Positions 17,700-28,645 of a DNA stretch of 64,000 nt are shown here, in pieces; the stretch's first letter is position 1, and the number at the start of each line of letters is the position of its first letter. Source of the stretch: JBCDHN01 sp965224535 (GTDB lineage Bacteria; Verrucomicrobiota; Verrucomicrobiia; Verrucomicrobiales; DEV007); the NCBI GenBank assembly GCA_965224535.1, contig CBDCZR010000031.1, positions 60,174-124,173 on the forward strand. Reading direction: 5' to 3'. Under the pieces are notes generated by a model that did no database searches, was not told where the DNA came from, and saw nothing but the letters and a program-made list of their open reading frames with translations. The translations under genes and the position numbers were made by a program.

Positions 17700-19370
17700 T
17701 TAGGTGTATTTCAGGACCTCTTCAATGGTGGTGATCCCCTCAAAAATGCATCGCTGGCCGTCTTCGCGCAGGGTGCGCATGCCCATTTCCACGGCTTTTT
17801 GCTTTAAAATCAGGGTGCCCACGCGCTGGGTGACCAAATCGCGAAGGGTGTCGTTCATATCGAGCAGCTCAAACAAGCCTTGCCGGCCTTTGTAGCCGGT
17901 GTCGTTGCAGGTGGCGCACCCGGCGCCGGTGTAGAACTGGTTGTCGCCGATGTCCTGGTAGGTGAGGTCCATTTTGGCCAGGAGAGCTTCGGTAGGCTGG
18001 TAGGGAACCCGGCAATCCGGGCAAATGGTTCGCAGCAGCCGTTGGGCGAGCACGCCCTCCATCGTGGCCGCGACCAGGAAGGGTTCGCAGCCCATATCGA
18101 CCAGCCGCGTCACCGCGCCCGGGGCATCGTTGGTGTGGAGCGTTGAGAAGACGAGGTGCCCGGTTAGGGAGGCCTGGATCGCGATTTGCGCGGTTTCCAG
18201 GTCGCGCATCTCCCCCACCAGAATGCGGTCGGGGTCCTGGCGCAAAAAGGCGCGCAACACGCGGGCAAAAGTCAGGTCGATGCCCTCATTGACCGGAACC
18301 TGGATGATGCCGTCGATGTCGTATTCCACCGGGTCCTCCGCGGTGAGGATTTTCGTGTCGACGGTGTTAATTTTGCGCAAACAGGCGTAAAGCGTCGTGG
18401 TTTTGCCCGCTCCGGTCGGCCCCGTGCAGATGAAGATGCCGTTGGGCTTGAGAATCGTCTCCTCAATGTAGTTGTAGACGTATTCCGGCAGGTTGAGGTT
18501 GTCCAAATCCAGGTTGACCGAACTGCGGTCGAGAACGCGGAGCACGATCGATTCCCCGTACTGGGTCGGCAGCGTGGAGACCCGCAAATCGATGGGTTGG
18601 CCAGCGATGGTCTTCATGATCCGGCCGTCTTGGGGAACGCGGCGCTCGGCGATGTTGAGGTTGGCCATCACCTTGATGCGGGAAGAGATGGTGAGTTGGA
18701 GGTGCTGTGGCGGCGGGGCCATCTCGTAGAGAGCCCCGTCAACGCGGTAGCGGATCTTGAAATCGTCCTCAAACGGCTCGAAGTGGATGTCGCTGGCGCG
18801 CTCGCGAATGGCTTGAAAGAGCACCAGATCCACGTAGCGGATGATGGGCGCGGAATTGGCCTCGGCCTCCAGGTCTTCGTCCTTCAGTTCGAACGATTCG
18901 GTGCCCAAATCGGCCAAAACGTCGTTGATGTCTGAGGGACCGGCATCGGCGTAAAACGTGTTGATCAGCTCGCGAATTCGAGCCGGGTTGGCGACCACCA
19001 CGCGGACCTCCTGGTTGAGCGTAAAGCGCAGATCATCCACCACGTTAGGGTCCAGCGGATTGGCCAGAGCCACGTAGAGGGCCGTTTCGTCAAACTGAAC
19101 CGGAAACGCCTCGTGCAACCGCGCCGTTCCGGGCTGAATGGTGCCCAAAATCTGCGGACTGGGCTCAAATTCGCTCAAATCAAAGTAAACGCCGCCAATG
19201 TCCTCGGCGATCATGTTGTAGAGGGCGTCGGCGTTGAGAATGCCGTAGTCCTCCACGATTTCCACGACGCTCTTCTCCGAATTCAGCGACTGGTTGAGGA
19301 TGTCTTCGCCCTGCGGGCCGTCGATCAAGTCCCGGCTGACGAGGAGGTCGATGATGGTGGGTGCGTTCAT
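17700..19370 (-). CDS. GspE/PilB-family secretion ATPase (copy 1)
   Basis: The 556-residue protein has an N-terminal MshEN/GspE-N domain and a motor domain with Walker A GPTGAGKTTT (about residue 316), Asp box ILTAEDPVEYDIDG, Walker B RILVGEMRDLETA, His box STLHTNDAPGAV, and a zinc-binding tetracysteine (CPDC then CATC). It hydrolyses ATP to drive pilus or pseudopilus assembly with GspF. It follows the second GspE-like gene by 27 bases in the same direction. All motor motifs are intact. Confidence 0.93.
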   Translation of the reverse strand: MNAPTIIDLLVSRDLIDGPQGEDILNQSLNSEKSVVEIVEDYGILNADALYNMIAEDIGGVYFDLSEFEPSPQILGTIQPGTARLHEAFPVQFDETALYVALANPLDPNVVDDLRFTLNQEVRVVVANPARIRELINTFYADAGPSDINDVLADLGTESFELKDEDLEAEANSAPIIRYVDLVLFQAIRERASDIHFEPFEDDFKIRYRVDGALYEMAPPPQHLQLTISSRIKVMANLNIAERRVPQDGRIMKTIAGQPIDLRVSTLPTQYGESIVLRVLDRSSVNLDLDNLNLPEYVYNYIEETILKPNGIFICTGPTGAGKTTTLYACLRKINTVDTKILTAEDPVEYDIDGIIQVPVNEGIDLTFARVLRAFLRQDPDRILVGEMRDLETAQIAIQASLTGHLVFSTLHTNDAPGAVTRLVDMGCEPFLVAATMEGVLAQRLLRTICPDCRVPYQPTEALLAKMDLTYQDIGDNQFYTGAGCATCNDTGYKGRQGLFELLDMNDTLRDLVTQRVGTLILKQKAVEMGMRTLREDGQRCIFEGITTIEEVLKYT

Positions 19371-19397
19371 GAAAGAAAGAAAAATTCGTTCGTTGGG

Positions 19398-21092
19398 CTA
19401 GTTGCTGTCGGCCATGGTCACGCGAACGACTTCCGAGGCGGAGGTGATGCCGGCGAGGACTTTGCGAATCCCGTCCTCACGCAGGGTTCGCATGCCTTGT
19501 TCCCGGGCCCGTTTTCGCAGTTGCGGCGTGGTTAGGTCGTCGTTGATCATCCGCGCGATGTCGTCGGTTATGTTCAGCACCTCAAAAATGCCCTTGCGGC
19601 CGCGGTAACCGGTGTTGCGGCACTCCCGGCAACCGTGGGGAACGCAGACGTCGGCGTGGGCGACCTGTTGGGCGTCCAGGTTGAGCCGCCGCATCTCCGC
19701 ATCGCTCAATCCACCTGGTTGCTTGCATTCGTCACACAGCAGACGCACCAGGCGCTGGGCCATGATGGAGCGCACGGCCGATGAAATGAGGAAGCGCTTC
19801 ACCCCGATGTCCTCCAGGCGGGCCACGGCGCTGGGAGCATCGTTGGTGTGCAGGGTGGAGAACACCAAGTGACCGGTTAGGGAGGCGTTGATGGCGATCG
19901 TCGCTGTTTCCAGGTCGCGAATCTCCCCGATCATGATGATGTTCGGCGCCTGACGCAAAATGGAGCGCAACGCGGCGTGAAAGGTCATGCCCACCGATTC
20001 TTTGACCATCACCTGGTTGATGCCGCTGAGCTGATACTCCACCGGATCCTCCACGGTGATGATTTTGCGGTCCGGCTTGTTAATTTCGTTCAAACAGGCA
20101 TACAGCGTGGTCGTTTTACCCGATCCGGTCGGCCCGGTGACCAAAATGATGCCGTCCGGCAGCCGAATCAGCCGATCGAAGTTCTCCTGGTCGTCGGTAA
20201 AGAAGCCCAACTGCGGCAGACCGAGCAAGAGCGCGTTTTTGTCCAAAATCCGCATCACGATCGACTCTCCCCCGCTCGTAGGAACGGTGCTGACCCGCAA
20301 ATCCAACTCGTGGTTGCCGACGTTGGCCTGGATGCGGCCGTCCTGCGGGATACGCTTCTCAGCGATCGACATCGATCCGGTCAGAATCTTCACCCGCGCC
20401 ACGATAGAGGGCAGCAGTTTGAGCGGGTGGCTGGCGATGTGGTGCAACGCGCCGTCAATGCGGTAGCGCATGCGCACCTCCTTCTCCAACGGCTCGATGT
20501 GGATGTCGCTGGAGCGGTGTTGGTAGGCATCGGCCAAAAGCTGGCTGACCAGGTGAATGATGGGCGCATCTTCGCCGCTGGCCGACTCAACCCCGATCTC
20601 TTCGCTGCCCTTCACCATCACCGTGTTGCCGTCGATTTGCTTGGCCAACTCGCCATCGATTTCCCCGGCAAAAAAGTCGGTGATGCACTTGTTGATTTGC
20701 CCGGCCGGCGCGCAAACAAATTCCGGCGGGTAGGGGAGAACGTGTTGCAAGCTGTCCAGCGTCTCCATGTTCAGCGGGTCGGCCAGCGCCACCGCCAAGT
20801 TGGTGCCGTCAAAGGAGACGGGCAGCATCTTGTAGCGAATGCATTCCTCCGCGCCAACCAGTTTCACCACGGATTCATCGATGGGATACTGGTTCAAATC
20901 GACCGTATCCATGCTGGCGGCCTGGCCTAAGGTCCTGGCGACCACGTCTTCGGTTATTTGGCCGATTCGCAGCAAGGTCTGCACCGGGGTCTCGACATTG
21001 CGCCGGTGCTGTTTGGCCAAATCCATCTGATTCTGATCAACGGACCCATTTTCTTGCAACAGGGTCAGGAGGTAATCTTCGTTGGAATACAA
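19398..21092 (-). CDS. GspE/PilB-family secretion ATPase (copy 2)
   Basis: The 564-residue protein has a GspE N-terminal domain (residues ~1-150), Walker A GPTGSGKTTT (about residue 320), Asp box ITVEDPVEYQLSG, Walker B NIIMIGEIRDLETA, His box STLHTNDAPSAV and a tetracysteine (CDEC then CREC). It is clearly paralogous to the next gene but diverged along its length. It is the first gene of the secretion block; 160 bases without a feature separate it from the O-antigen ligase gene. The two motors may serve different fibres or form a mixed hexamer. Confidence 0.93.
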   Translation of the reverse strand: MYSNEDYLLTLLQENGSVDQNQMDLAKQHRRNVETPVQTLLRIGQITEDVVARTLGQAASMDTVDLNQYPIDESVVKLVGAEECIRYKMLPVSFDGTNLAVALADPLNMETLDSLQHVLPYPPEFVCAPAGQINKCITDFFAGEIDGELAKQIDGNTVMVKGSEEIGVESASGEDAPIIHLVSQLLADAYQHRSSDIHIEPLEKEVRMRYRIDGALHHIASHPLKLLPSIVARVKILTGSMSIAEKRIPQDGRIQANVGNHELDLRVSTVPTSGGESIVMRILDKNALLLGLPQLGFFTDDQENFDRLIRLPDGIILVTGPTGSGKTTTLYACLNEINKPDRKIITVEDPVEYQLSGINQVMVKESVGMTFHAALRSILRQAPNIIMIGEIRDLETATIAINASLTGHLVFSTLHTNDAPSAVARLEDIGVKRFLISSAVRSIMAQRLVRLLCDECKQPGGLSDAEMRRLNLDAQQVAHADVCVPHGCRECRNTGYRGRKGIFEVLNITDDIARMINDDLTTPQLRKRAREQGMRTLREDGIRKVLAGITSASEVVRVTMADSN

Positions 21093-21252
21093 GGCTAGGG
21101 GGGTAAGTTAGGATTTTACGGTGTTTCGGGCGCGGCGGCAAGCGTTCGCCGGTTTGAGCGGGACCCAAAAGCTAGCTGGCCATTGGTGACTTTGTCAATC
21201 ATTCCAGGGTAAAATCGCAAGTCGCCCCGTTTTGACTGGCCTCGGGCAGGAT

Positions 21253-23331
21253 TTACTCACCGGGCAGACGCAGTTGGATGCCCTTGAGCCCTTCCCAACT
21301 CGTCTGCACGATCGAAAACACGATCGCTCCCCAAAAAAACAGCCAGTAGTCGTTGGGCCGCCACAAGAGCACCGTTTGTTTGCCGTGGGCCAGGAGCGTG
21401 GACTCAAAAAACAGCGCGATGCCCCCCAGCGTCATCCACGAGGTGGCCAGGAGGAAGCGGGTGTCCTGCGTTTTCCACCAAAGCCAGAGCGGCCATCCCC
21501 AAGCCATGCCCACCATCCCTAACATGAGCACCAAACCGACGATCCCGCCAAAATACAGCGCGGAAACGTAGATGTTGTGGCAACTGCGCGTGGCTTTGGC
21601 CAGATGTTCGTCGCCAGGGCCGTAGAGCGACTCCGGCAGCTCGATGTAAAGCTTCTGCTCGCCGGCAAACCCGTGCCCGAAAATCGGCCGGTCGCGCGAT
21701 TTTGCCAAAAAAGCGCGCCAAGTGACGATGCGCCCGCCTGTCGATCGGCCAAGGATTCCGCCTTCCGTCGCTTCATCGCTCTCGGCGGGTTTTGCCGGTT
21801 GGGCCTGGCCGGCGACGACGAGCCAGGGAATCGCCGCCGGTGCGCGAACCGCGCGGGGAGCCGGTTTTTTCCAATTTTTGTCGAAAACGTGGTCCAGCCA
21901 TCCCGGCGCGTTCCCCACGGTGAACCAGAGGCTAAGCAACAGGCACAATCCGGCAAATCCGCGGACGAACCAGGCATTCCGCGCCAGCGACATCATCGCG
22001 CAGGCGCCCAGAGCCCCGAGGATGATCGAGCGGCTCTGCGTCAACAGCAGGAACACGACCATGGGCAAGGCCACGGCTCCGGCCAACCACAAATGCCGGG
22101 TGATGGGCCGCCTCCAACTGGTGGACTGGACCAGCAAAATCAACGCCAGCACCAGGCAAGCCGTCCCGCTGATGGGCCGGTAGATTGGCAGGAGAGGCTC
22201 AAAATTGGTGATTTGCAGCCGGTTAGAAAACAGGGCGTCCGGCGTGTCGTAGGTTCGGTAGAGGTAGCAACAGGCCACGCCGGCAGCCGCGGCAATCCAC
22301 GCCCAAAGCACCCATCGGGCCGAAAACGGGAAGCTGCGCGCGAGAATCGCCGCCAAAATCGGCCAAACCGCCAAAGCCCCGACCGCGCCCAACACTTCGC
22401 CACGCGCCGGCACCGCTTGGGAGGGAATCCACAGGGCGTGGAGCCCAAAAAACGCCAAAAATCCGGCGAAAACCCGGGCGATCGGATTGCGCGCCAATTC
22501 CCGGATCACGTCCCAAGTCAGGCGAGGCCGCAGGACCATCAAAATCAACCCCGGCGCCAGCAACAGCCGAAAAAAGACCCATTCCTCGATTCGCTGCACC
22601 GGAAGCACGTACTGCGCCAGCAGCCACAGCACCCACCCTAACGCCAATCCTTGCCAAACGCGCCGCAGGATCGCCGGAAAGAGCCTCAATCCCGCCAGCG
22701 CGCAAGTCATCGGGAGCAAGCCGGCCGCCCAGAGCAGCCAGCCGGACTGGTGGAGACGCCCCCACGGCACGGCCAACGTTTTCGGCTTCCAGGTCAGCCG
22801 CAACGACGGGTCGTCGGTTGTCGCTGTCAGCCGATAGCCCTGCTTCGTCTCCGTCAGCTCGGCCACGCCCAACCCGGCTTTCAGCTTCAGCGTGTCCGTC
22901 GCCTCCAAATCCAACCCAAAGGGGCCATCCAACTGCGGATCTCGCACCTCCATGGCGCCGCCGCCGTTCAGCGGATCCAGCCGCAGACCGGTGATGGTCA
23001 ACCCTTCTACCTCCGGCAGCGGAAAGAAAAGGTCGTTGGAGCCCTGCCGCACCGGCCGGAGAACCGAGCGTTCCTCGGCCAGCCCGCTGCCGTCGTTGTA
23101 AAAAAGCTGCGCGTACCCGTCGCTGGGGACGTTGAGGGTGACTCTGAGCCCCCAATCCGTCCAAACGCGCGGTCCCCACCGTTCCGCCAGCCCCGCCAGC
23201 CAAAAACTGCCCAAAACCGCCGCCACGCAAATCGCGGCGCGGTCGATGGTGTCTAACTCGGCCCTGACGCGGCGAAATAGCGGCTGAATGCCGGAAAGAT
23301 TCATGATTCGATCGACAAAGGAACGCTTCAT
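21253..23331 (-). CDS. O-antigen ligase / Wzy-like polytopic membrane protein
   Basis: The 692-residue protein has one N-terminal membrane helix and a ~150-residue extracytoplasmic beta-rich region (LRVTLNVPSDGYAQLFYND...). About ten helices follow, together with a large periplasmic loop bearing the Wzy_C/WaaL pattern: GRIVTWRAFLAKSRDRPIFGHGFA then SCHNIYVSALYFGG. The Arg and His in these segments are the residues usually implicated in glycan transfer from undecaprenyl carrier. The extra N-terminal soluble domain is unusual and may read the acceptor. It probably works with the glycan genes at 11-14 kb. Confidence 0.8.
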   Translation of the reverse strand: MKRSFVDRIMNLSGIQPLFRRVRAELDTIDRAAICVAAVLGSFWLAGLAERWGPRVWTDWGLRVTLNVPSDGYAQLFYNDGSGLAEERSVLRPVRQGSNDLFFPLPEVEGLTITGLRLDPLNGGGAMEVRDPQLDGPFGLDLEATDTLKLKAGLGVAELTETKQGYRLTATTDDPSLRLTWKPKTLAVPWGRLHQSGWLLWAAGLLPMTCALAGLRLFPAILRRVWQGLALGWVLWLLAQYVLPVQRIEEWVFFRLLLAPGLILMVLRPRLTWDVIRELARNPIARVFAGFLAFFGLHALWIPSQAVPARGEVLGAVGALAVWPILAAILARSFPFSARWVLWAWIAAAAGVACCYLYRTYDTPDALFSNRLQITNFEPLLPIYRPISGTACLVLALILLVQSTSWRRPITRHLWLAGAVALPMVVFLLLTQSRSIILGALGACAMMSLARNAWFVRGFAGLCLLLSLWFTVGNAPGWLDHVFDKNWKKPAPRAVRAPAAIPWLVVAGQAQPAKPAESDEATEGGILGRSTGGRIVTWRAFLAKSRDRPIFGHGFAGEQKLYIELPESLYGPGDEHLAKATRSCHNIYVSALYFGGIVGLVLMLGMVGMAWGWPLWLWWKTQDTRFLLATSWMTLGGIALFFESTLLAHGKQTVLLWRPNDYWLFFWGAIVFSIVQTSWEGLKGIQLRLPGE

Positions 23332-23551
23332 CGCAGCATCCCAGTCTCGCGGCTAAAGTCGAGCCTAAAATGGCGCTCGAGCAATCCCGGCAAAGCTCCC
23401 GGAACGCTCAAAAAATTCTAACCAGTACAGATAGTTCGGGTTCCTTGAGCGAATAGCCAATCCAACAAGCTGCGAATAACCCGAGATCATAACAAACCCA
23501 CCAAAACCCGTTTGACTTTGTGTCGATTCCCTAACAAAGGCACCTCCCATC

Positions 23552-24112
23552 GTGATTTCACTCAGAGAACAACTCCCCCTCCTACGCATGGACCGCGGCG
23601 AGGTCGTCCACTACGACGAATCGTGGGTCTTCCACCTCATTCGCGAAGCCGCGGAACGCTCCGGCCATGAAGATAGCTGGTTTGCCGATGACATCGCCAA
23701 AGGCGTGATTCTTTACCTCAAGGAAAAGTTTCAGCGCACCTCCATCGGGATCGAAGAATTTTTCACCAAAATCGAGCGCACCTTGCATGCCGTGGGATTT
23801 CCCGACATTGCCGGGAACCTGGAACAAAGCCCGCCTCCGGCCCAACTGAGCCTCATTCGCCTGGCGGAAGAGGCCGGCCACGGATTTGAGCTGATGTTCT
23901 TCCAATTGCTCGGCGAACGCGTCGCCGGCGTCCGCGATTCCGGAGCGCGCCGCCTGCATTGCACGGAATTGCAGCCAGCCGTCCGGCGCATCACCGGCGT
24001 GGAGCGCTGGAACGAGGATTGCGACCGCTTGCAGACCGAAATCCTGGATTTTGTGGCCAGCGAGTTGCTGCGCGGGGAGAACCGGCAAGGCGTCTCGCTC
24101 ATGGTGACGTGA
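23552..24112 (+). CDS. Conserved hypothetical protein, possible ATP-cone-like domain
   Basis: The 186-residue soluble protein starts with GTG; a Met at residue 13 is an alternative. The segment VVHYDESWVFHLIREAAERSGHEDSWFADDIAKGVILYLKEKF resembles the ATP-cone fold (helices with a regulated nucleotide pocket) by eye, but the sequence match is loose. The C-terminal half is helical and Glu/Arg rich. No partner gene is close. A regulatory nucleotide-binding role is only an inference. Confidence 0.6.
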   Translation: MISLREQLPLLRMDRGEVVHYDESWVFHLIREAAERSGHEDSWFADDIAKGVILYLKEKFQRTSIGIEEFFTKIERTLHAVGFPDIAGNLEQSPPPAQLSLIRLAEEAGHGFELMFFQLLGERVAGVRDSGARRLHCTELQPAVRRITGVERWNEDCDRLQTEILDFVASELLRGENRQGVSLMVT

Positions 24113-24321
24113 AATTCGCGATCCAGGCGGCATTTCGCGCGATTTCGGCCCGGTTTGGCGAATCGGCGAATCTGTGGGCTTGAAATTGCCTCTAGCGCGG
24201 AGTTAGTGCCTCAATCCTGAAGTTTCGACAGGTTTGCGCCGAATTTGGTGCATCTGTCAGGACTTAAAACTTGAAACTTAACCCTTAAAACTCCGGCTTG
24301 GCCGGCTTAGGCTCATGCGCC

Positions 24322-24666
24322 ATGACGATTTTTGAGAGAATCATCGCGCGGGAAATTCCGGCGGAAATTCAGCACGAAGACGATCGCTGCATCGCCTTCC
24401 ACGATGTGAATCCCCAGGCTCCCACCCACATTCTCATCGTGCCCAAGCAGGTCATCCCCCGGGTTGGGGAAGCCAGCGGGAAGGACGCGGCGTTGCTCGG
24501 CCATTTGCTGCTGGCCGCGGGTAAAATCGCCACCGATTTGGGCGTCAACTCCACCGAAAAAGGCTTCCGGCTGGTCGTCAACAACGGCAGCGACGGCGGC
24601 GAGAGCGTTCCGCACCTCCACGTGCATCTCTTGGCCGGGCGCGCCTTGAATTGGCCGCCGGGTTAA
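24322..24666 (+). CDS. HIT-family purine nucleoside phosphoramidase/hydrolase (HinT-like)
   Basis: The 114-residue protein matches the family length and shows TIFERIIAREIPAEIQHEDD, AFHDVNPQAPTHILIVPK and the catalytic triad PH98LH100VH102LL. HinT enzymes hydrolyse adenosine 5'-phosphoramidates in the cytosol. The Met at 24322 was chosen to give the standard HIT N terminus; upstream codons are unrelated. Its end lies 23 bases before the PAP2 start, so they may be co-transcribed. Confidence 0.92.
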   Translation: MTIFERIIAREIPAEIQHEDDRCIAFHDVNPQAPTHILIVPKQVIPRVGEASGKDAALLGHLLLAAGKIATDLGVNSTEKGFRLVVNNGSDGGESVPHLHVHLLAGRALNWPPG

Positions 24667-24689
24667 GGCTCGGAACGATCGGGCCCGTC

Positions 24690-25925
24690 ATGAGCGACCG
24701 AGCCAGATTCATCGGCCTCACCTTGGGCTTCACGTTGGCGGGATTGATCGCGCTCACCGTGCCGTTTTGGATTTGGCCGGTGGATTTGACCGTGCAGCGG
24801 CGGTTTTTCGATTCCGGGCAAGGCGGCTGGTTTCAGGCAAAATCGCCGGTTTGGAGCGCGCTTTACCATTTTGGCGTCTGGCCTGCGATTTTTGGGGTGC
24901 TGGCGGCTTTGGCGGTGTTCGCGCTCAGTTTTCGGCTCCCGCGCTTGGCTCCCTGGCGCAAAGTAGCCGCGTATTTCGTGCTCTGCATGCTGGTGGGACC
25001 GGGAATCCTCATCAACGCGGGGTTCAAGGATCACTGGGGTCGGCCCAGACCGAGGGATGTGGAGCCATTTGGGGGAAAATTCGCCCACGAGCGGGTTTGG
25101 ACGTTTGACGGCGCCAGCCCGGGCAAAAGCTTTCCCTGCGGCCATTGTTCCATGGGCTTCTATTTTTTGGCGGCGGCGCTGGTGGTCCGGCGGTGGCGGC
25201 GAGCGTTGGCCGTCGCGGGTTTCGCGCTGGTGTTTGGAGCAGCCATCGGGGCGGCGCGAATCGCGCAGGGCGGCCATTTTTTGAGCGACGTGTTGTGGTC
25301 CGGCGGTTTTTGCCTTTTGACCAGTTTGGGCCTGTATTTCGCCCTCGGACTGGATCGATCCATCCGGTATCGGCCGAAATCTGCGGAATCGCCGCGTTTG
25401 CCGCCCGCAGTCGCCATCGGCGCGGGTTTTGCCGCTTGCGCGGCCGTCATCCTGGTTTTGCTGGCGACTCCCTACCAGCGCAACGACGTCTACGAGGCGC
25501 AACTCGACCAAAATCGCAGATTCGAGCTTTCCCTCATCCTGGAGGGCGACGAACACGTCGTGAATCTAGCCGATGGCGACTTCGTCCGCGTTCGCGCCAA
25601 GGGCGAGGGGTTCGGTCTTCCCGGCAGCGCGATCAAAATCCAAATTCGCGAGCAAAAATCCGCCGCGGAGCACTTTTTTCAGCTCAAACAACGCCGCAGC
25701 GGCTGGTTCACGGAGTTGAGCCACGTGAATCGAATCACCATCCCGGCAAATCGGCCCGGCTACGTGAAAATCGCGGTTAATTCGGGGCGATTGACGCTTA
25801 AACCGGAGAATCTCGCCGCGGCGCAGACGTGGCGGATCGAAATCGGCGATCCGGCGGATGTAACGCTCGAAAATCCGCCCGAAAACTTGGATTTTGAGGT
25901 CCGCGCAGCGGATTCCGGCCCGTAA
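24690..25925 (+). CDS. PAP2-family membrane phosphatase with extra C-terminal soluble domain
   Basis: The 411-residue protein has six membrane helices and the PAP2 motifs: K113-DHWGRPR, then PC150GH152CS, then R190-IAQGGH196FLSD200. The family motif 2 is normally PSGH; here Ser is Cys, while the His and the other catalytic residues remain. The first ~240 residues form the phosphatase (lipid or polyprenyl phosphate substrates). Residues ~260-411 follow a further helix and look like an extracytoplasmic beta-rich domain (NRRFELSLILEGDEHVVNLADG). An in-frame start 39 bases upstream is possible. A cell-envelope lipid role is inferred. Confidence 0.82.
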   Translation: MSDRARFIGLTLGFTLAGLIALTVPFWIWPVDLTVQRRFFDSGQGGWFQAKSPVWSALYHFGVWPAIFGVLAALAVFALSFRLPRLAPWRKVAAYFVLCMLVGPGILINAGFKDHWGRPRPRDVEPFGGKFAHERVWTFDGASPGKSFPCGHCSMGFYFLAAALVVRRWRRALAVAGFALVFGAAIGAARIAQGGHFLSDVLWSGGFCLLTSLGLYFALGLDRSIRYRPKSAESPRLPPAVAIGAGFAACAAVILVLLATPYQRNDVYEAQLDQNRRFELSLILEGDEHVVNLADGDFVRVRAKGEGFGLPGSAIKIQIREQKSAAEHFFQLKQRRSGWFTELSHVNRITIPANRPGYVKIAVNSGRLTLKPENLAAAQTWRIEIGDPADVTLENPPENLDFEVRAADSGP

Positions 25926-26054
25926 CCAGGTCGTTTGGGGCCGATCGCGGAAATCCGCGGATTTTCGGGCAAATTTGACGTTTTCTTTGCAACCAGCGAA
26001 GAATGAGATCGTTTCGAAAATGGGACGGAGAGCCAATTGGTCGCCAAAAGAGGC

Positions 26055-26085
26055 AAATATTTCGGCATCCTAAATATTTTGGCAT
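26055..26085. promoter_or_regulatory. Two 14-bp direct repeats upstream of the poly-Q protein gene
   Basis: aaatatttcggcat and aaatattttggcat (one mismatch) are spaced 17 bases start to start in an island that is much richer in A and T than the rest of the window (about 26030-26130). A gataattat word follows ~9 bases after the second copy and could be a -10 element. The layout suggests a regulator binding as adjacent dimers to control the following gene, but no regulator gene is next to it. Confidence 0.35.
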
Positions 26086-26150
26086 TTTACCTTTGATAAT
26101 TATGAAAAACACAAGAAACTACCCAAAGGCACTCAAACTTGTCTAAAATC

Positions 26151-27434
<1,284 letters not shown>

Positions 27435-27481
27435 CGCGGCTGCCGCCCCATCATTCTAAGGTTCCCCCCCAGTGCGGCGAG

Positions 27482-28645
27482 TCAGGATTCTGGCTCGCCG
27501 CTTTGCGTTTGCAGGCGGGCGTGCTCGATCTGGATGAAGCGGTCGGTCATCCCGGAGAGGTAATCGCAAACCACCCGTTCCATCTCGGCTTCGGCATGGC
27601 TTTCCAGGTAATCGCCCATGATTTCCGGCTCGGCCAGGCAGGCTTCGAAGAGTTCCTGGAGCAACTCGCAACCGCGCTCGTTCGCCTTGGAAACTGCTTC
27701 GTGGTGGTAGACGTTTGCGTAGAGAAATTCCCGCAATTGCGCGTTTGCCTTCGCGATTCCGGCGCTGTAACCGGCTAACGGCTCGGAATGACGCCGGACG
27801 TCGTCGGCAGTCTCGATTCCCGCCTTGCTGACGCGTTTCTCCGTCTCCGCAACCACGTCGGCGACCTCAAAATCGATCAAACTGCGGATCACGTAGGTGA
27901 CGAAGCGTTTTCCCGATAATTTGGGGAACTGTTTGCCGATTCGCTCGGCGCAGATCGCCCAAATCTCCAATTCCTCCAATTGACCGGGCTCGATGAGTTG
28001 ATAATCCAGCCCGTCGTCCAAATCGTGGCTGTAGTAGGTGATTTCGTCGCTCAAATTGGCGATTTGGGCCTCCAGCGACGGCATGGGAAACGATTCCGCC
28101 GACCGGTCGCCAAAAGCCGGGCGATGATAGCCGTTTTCTCGTTTTCGTAGCCCCTCCAGCGCCTCGTAGGACAGGTTGAGCCCGTCAAATTCCGGGTACT
28201 TGCGCTCCAGTTTTTCCACGATCCTCAAGCTCTGCACGTTGTGCTCGAACCCGCCAAAATCGGCCATCAACTGGTTGAGCCGGTCCTCGCCACAATGGCC
28301 GAACGGCGAGTGCCCCAAATCGTGCGCCAAAGCCACGACCTCCGCCAAATCCTCGTTCAAACCCAAGGCGCAAGCCAACGTCCGCGCGATGGATGCCACC
28401 TCGATGGTGTGGGTGAGCCGGGTGCGCAAATGATCGCCCGTGCCGTTGAGAAAAACCTGGGTTTTGTACTCCAACCGGCGAAACGCGCGGGAGTGGATGA
28501 TGCGCGCGCGGTCGCGCTGATAAACGGTGCGGTAGGGATGTTGCGGCTCGGCGTGAACCCGCCCGGCGGAATTTTCCGCGAGTTGGGCGTAAGAGGCCAG
28601 GGAATGGCGCTCTTCGGCTTCCATTTGCTCCCTGGTTTTCAGCAT
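27482..28645 (-). CDS. dgt: dGTP triphosphohydrolase-like HD-domain protein
   Basis: The 387-residue protein matches bacterial dGTPases: RTVYQRDRARIIHSRAFRRLEYKTQVF, then HLRTRLTHT with metal His79, then VVALAHDLGHSPFGHCGE with the HD pair H108-D109. A further Asp lies in SHDLDDG. It converts dGTP (or related dNTPs) to deoxynucleoside and triphosphate. The open frame extends 61 codons upstream, but the Met at 28645 gives the family start; MLKTREQMEAEE is typical. Relatives sometimes act in dNTP-depletion defence, but nothing here shows that. Confidence 0.88.
   Translation of the reverse strand: MLKTREQMEAEERHSLASYAQLAENSAGRVHAEPQHPYRTVYQRDRARIIHSRAFRRLEYKTQVFLNGTGDHLRTRLTHTIEVASIARTLACALGLNEDLAEVVALAHDLGHSPFGHCGEDRLNQLMADFGGFEHNVQSLRIVEKLERKYPEFDGLNLSYEALEGLRKRENGYHRPAFGDRSAESFPMPSLEAQIANLSDEITYYSHDLDDGLDYQLIEPGQLEELEIWAICAERIGKQFPKLSGKRFVTYVIRSLIDFEVADVVAETEKRVSKAGIETADDVRRHSEPLAGYSAGIAKANAQLREFLYANVYHHEAVSKANERGCELLQELFEACLAEPEIMGDYLESHAEAEMERVVCDYLSGMTDRFIQIEHARLQTQSGEPES

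Noticed and set aside
27482..28645. dGTPase-like gene as part of an anti-phage dNTP-depletion system
   Set aside because: It has ordinary housekeeping-type dGTPase motifs, and the only defence-like neighbour is a decayed fragment; no system can be claimed.
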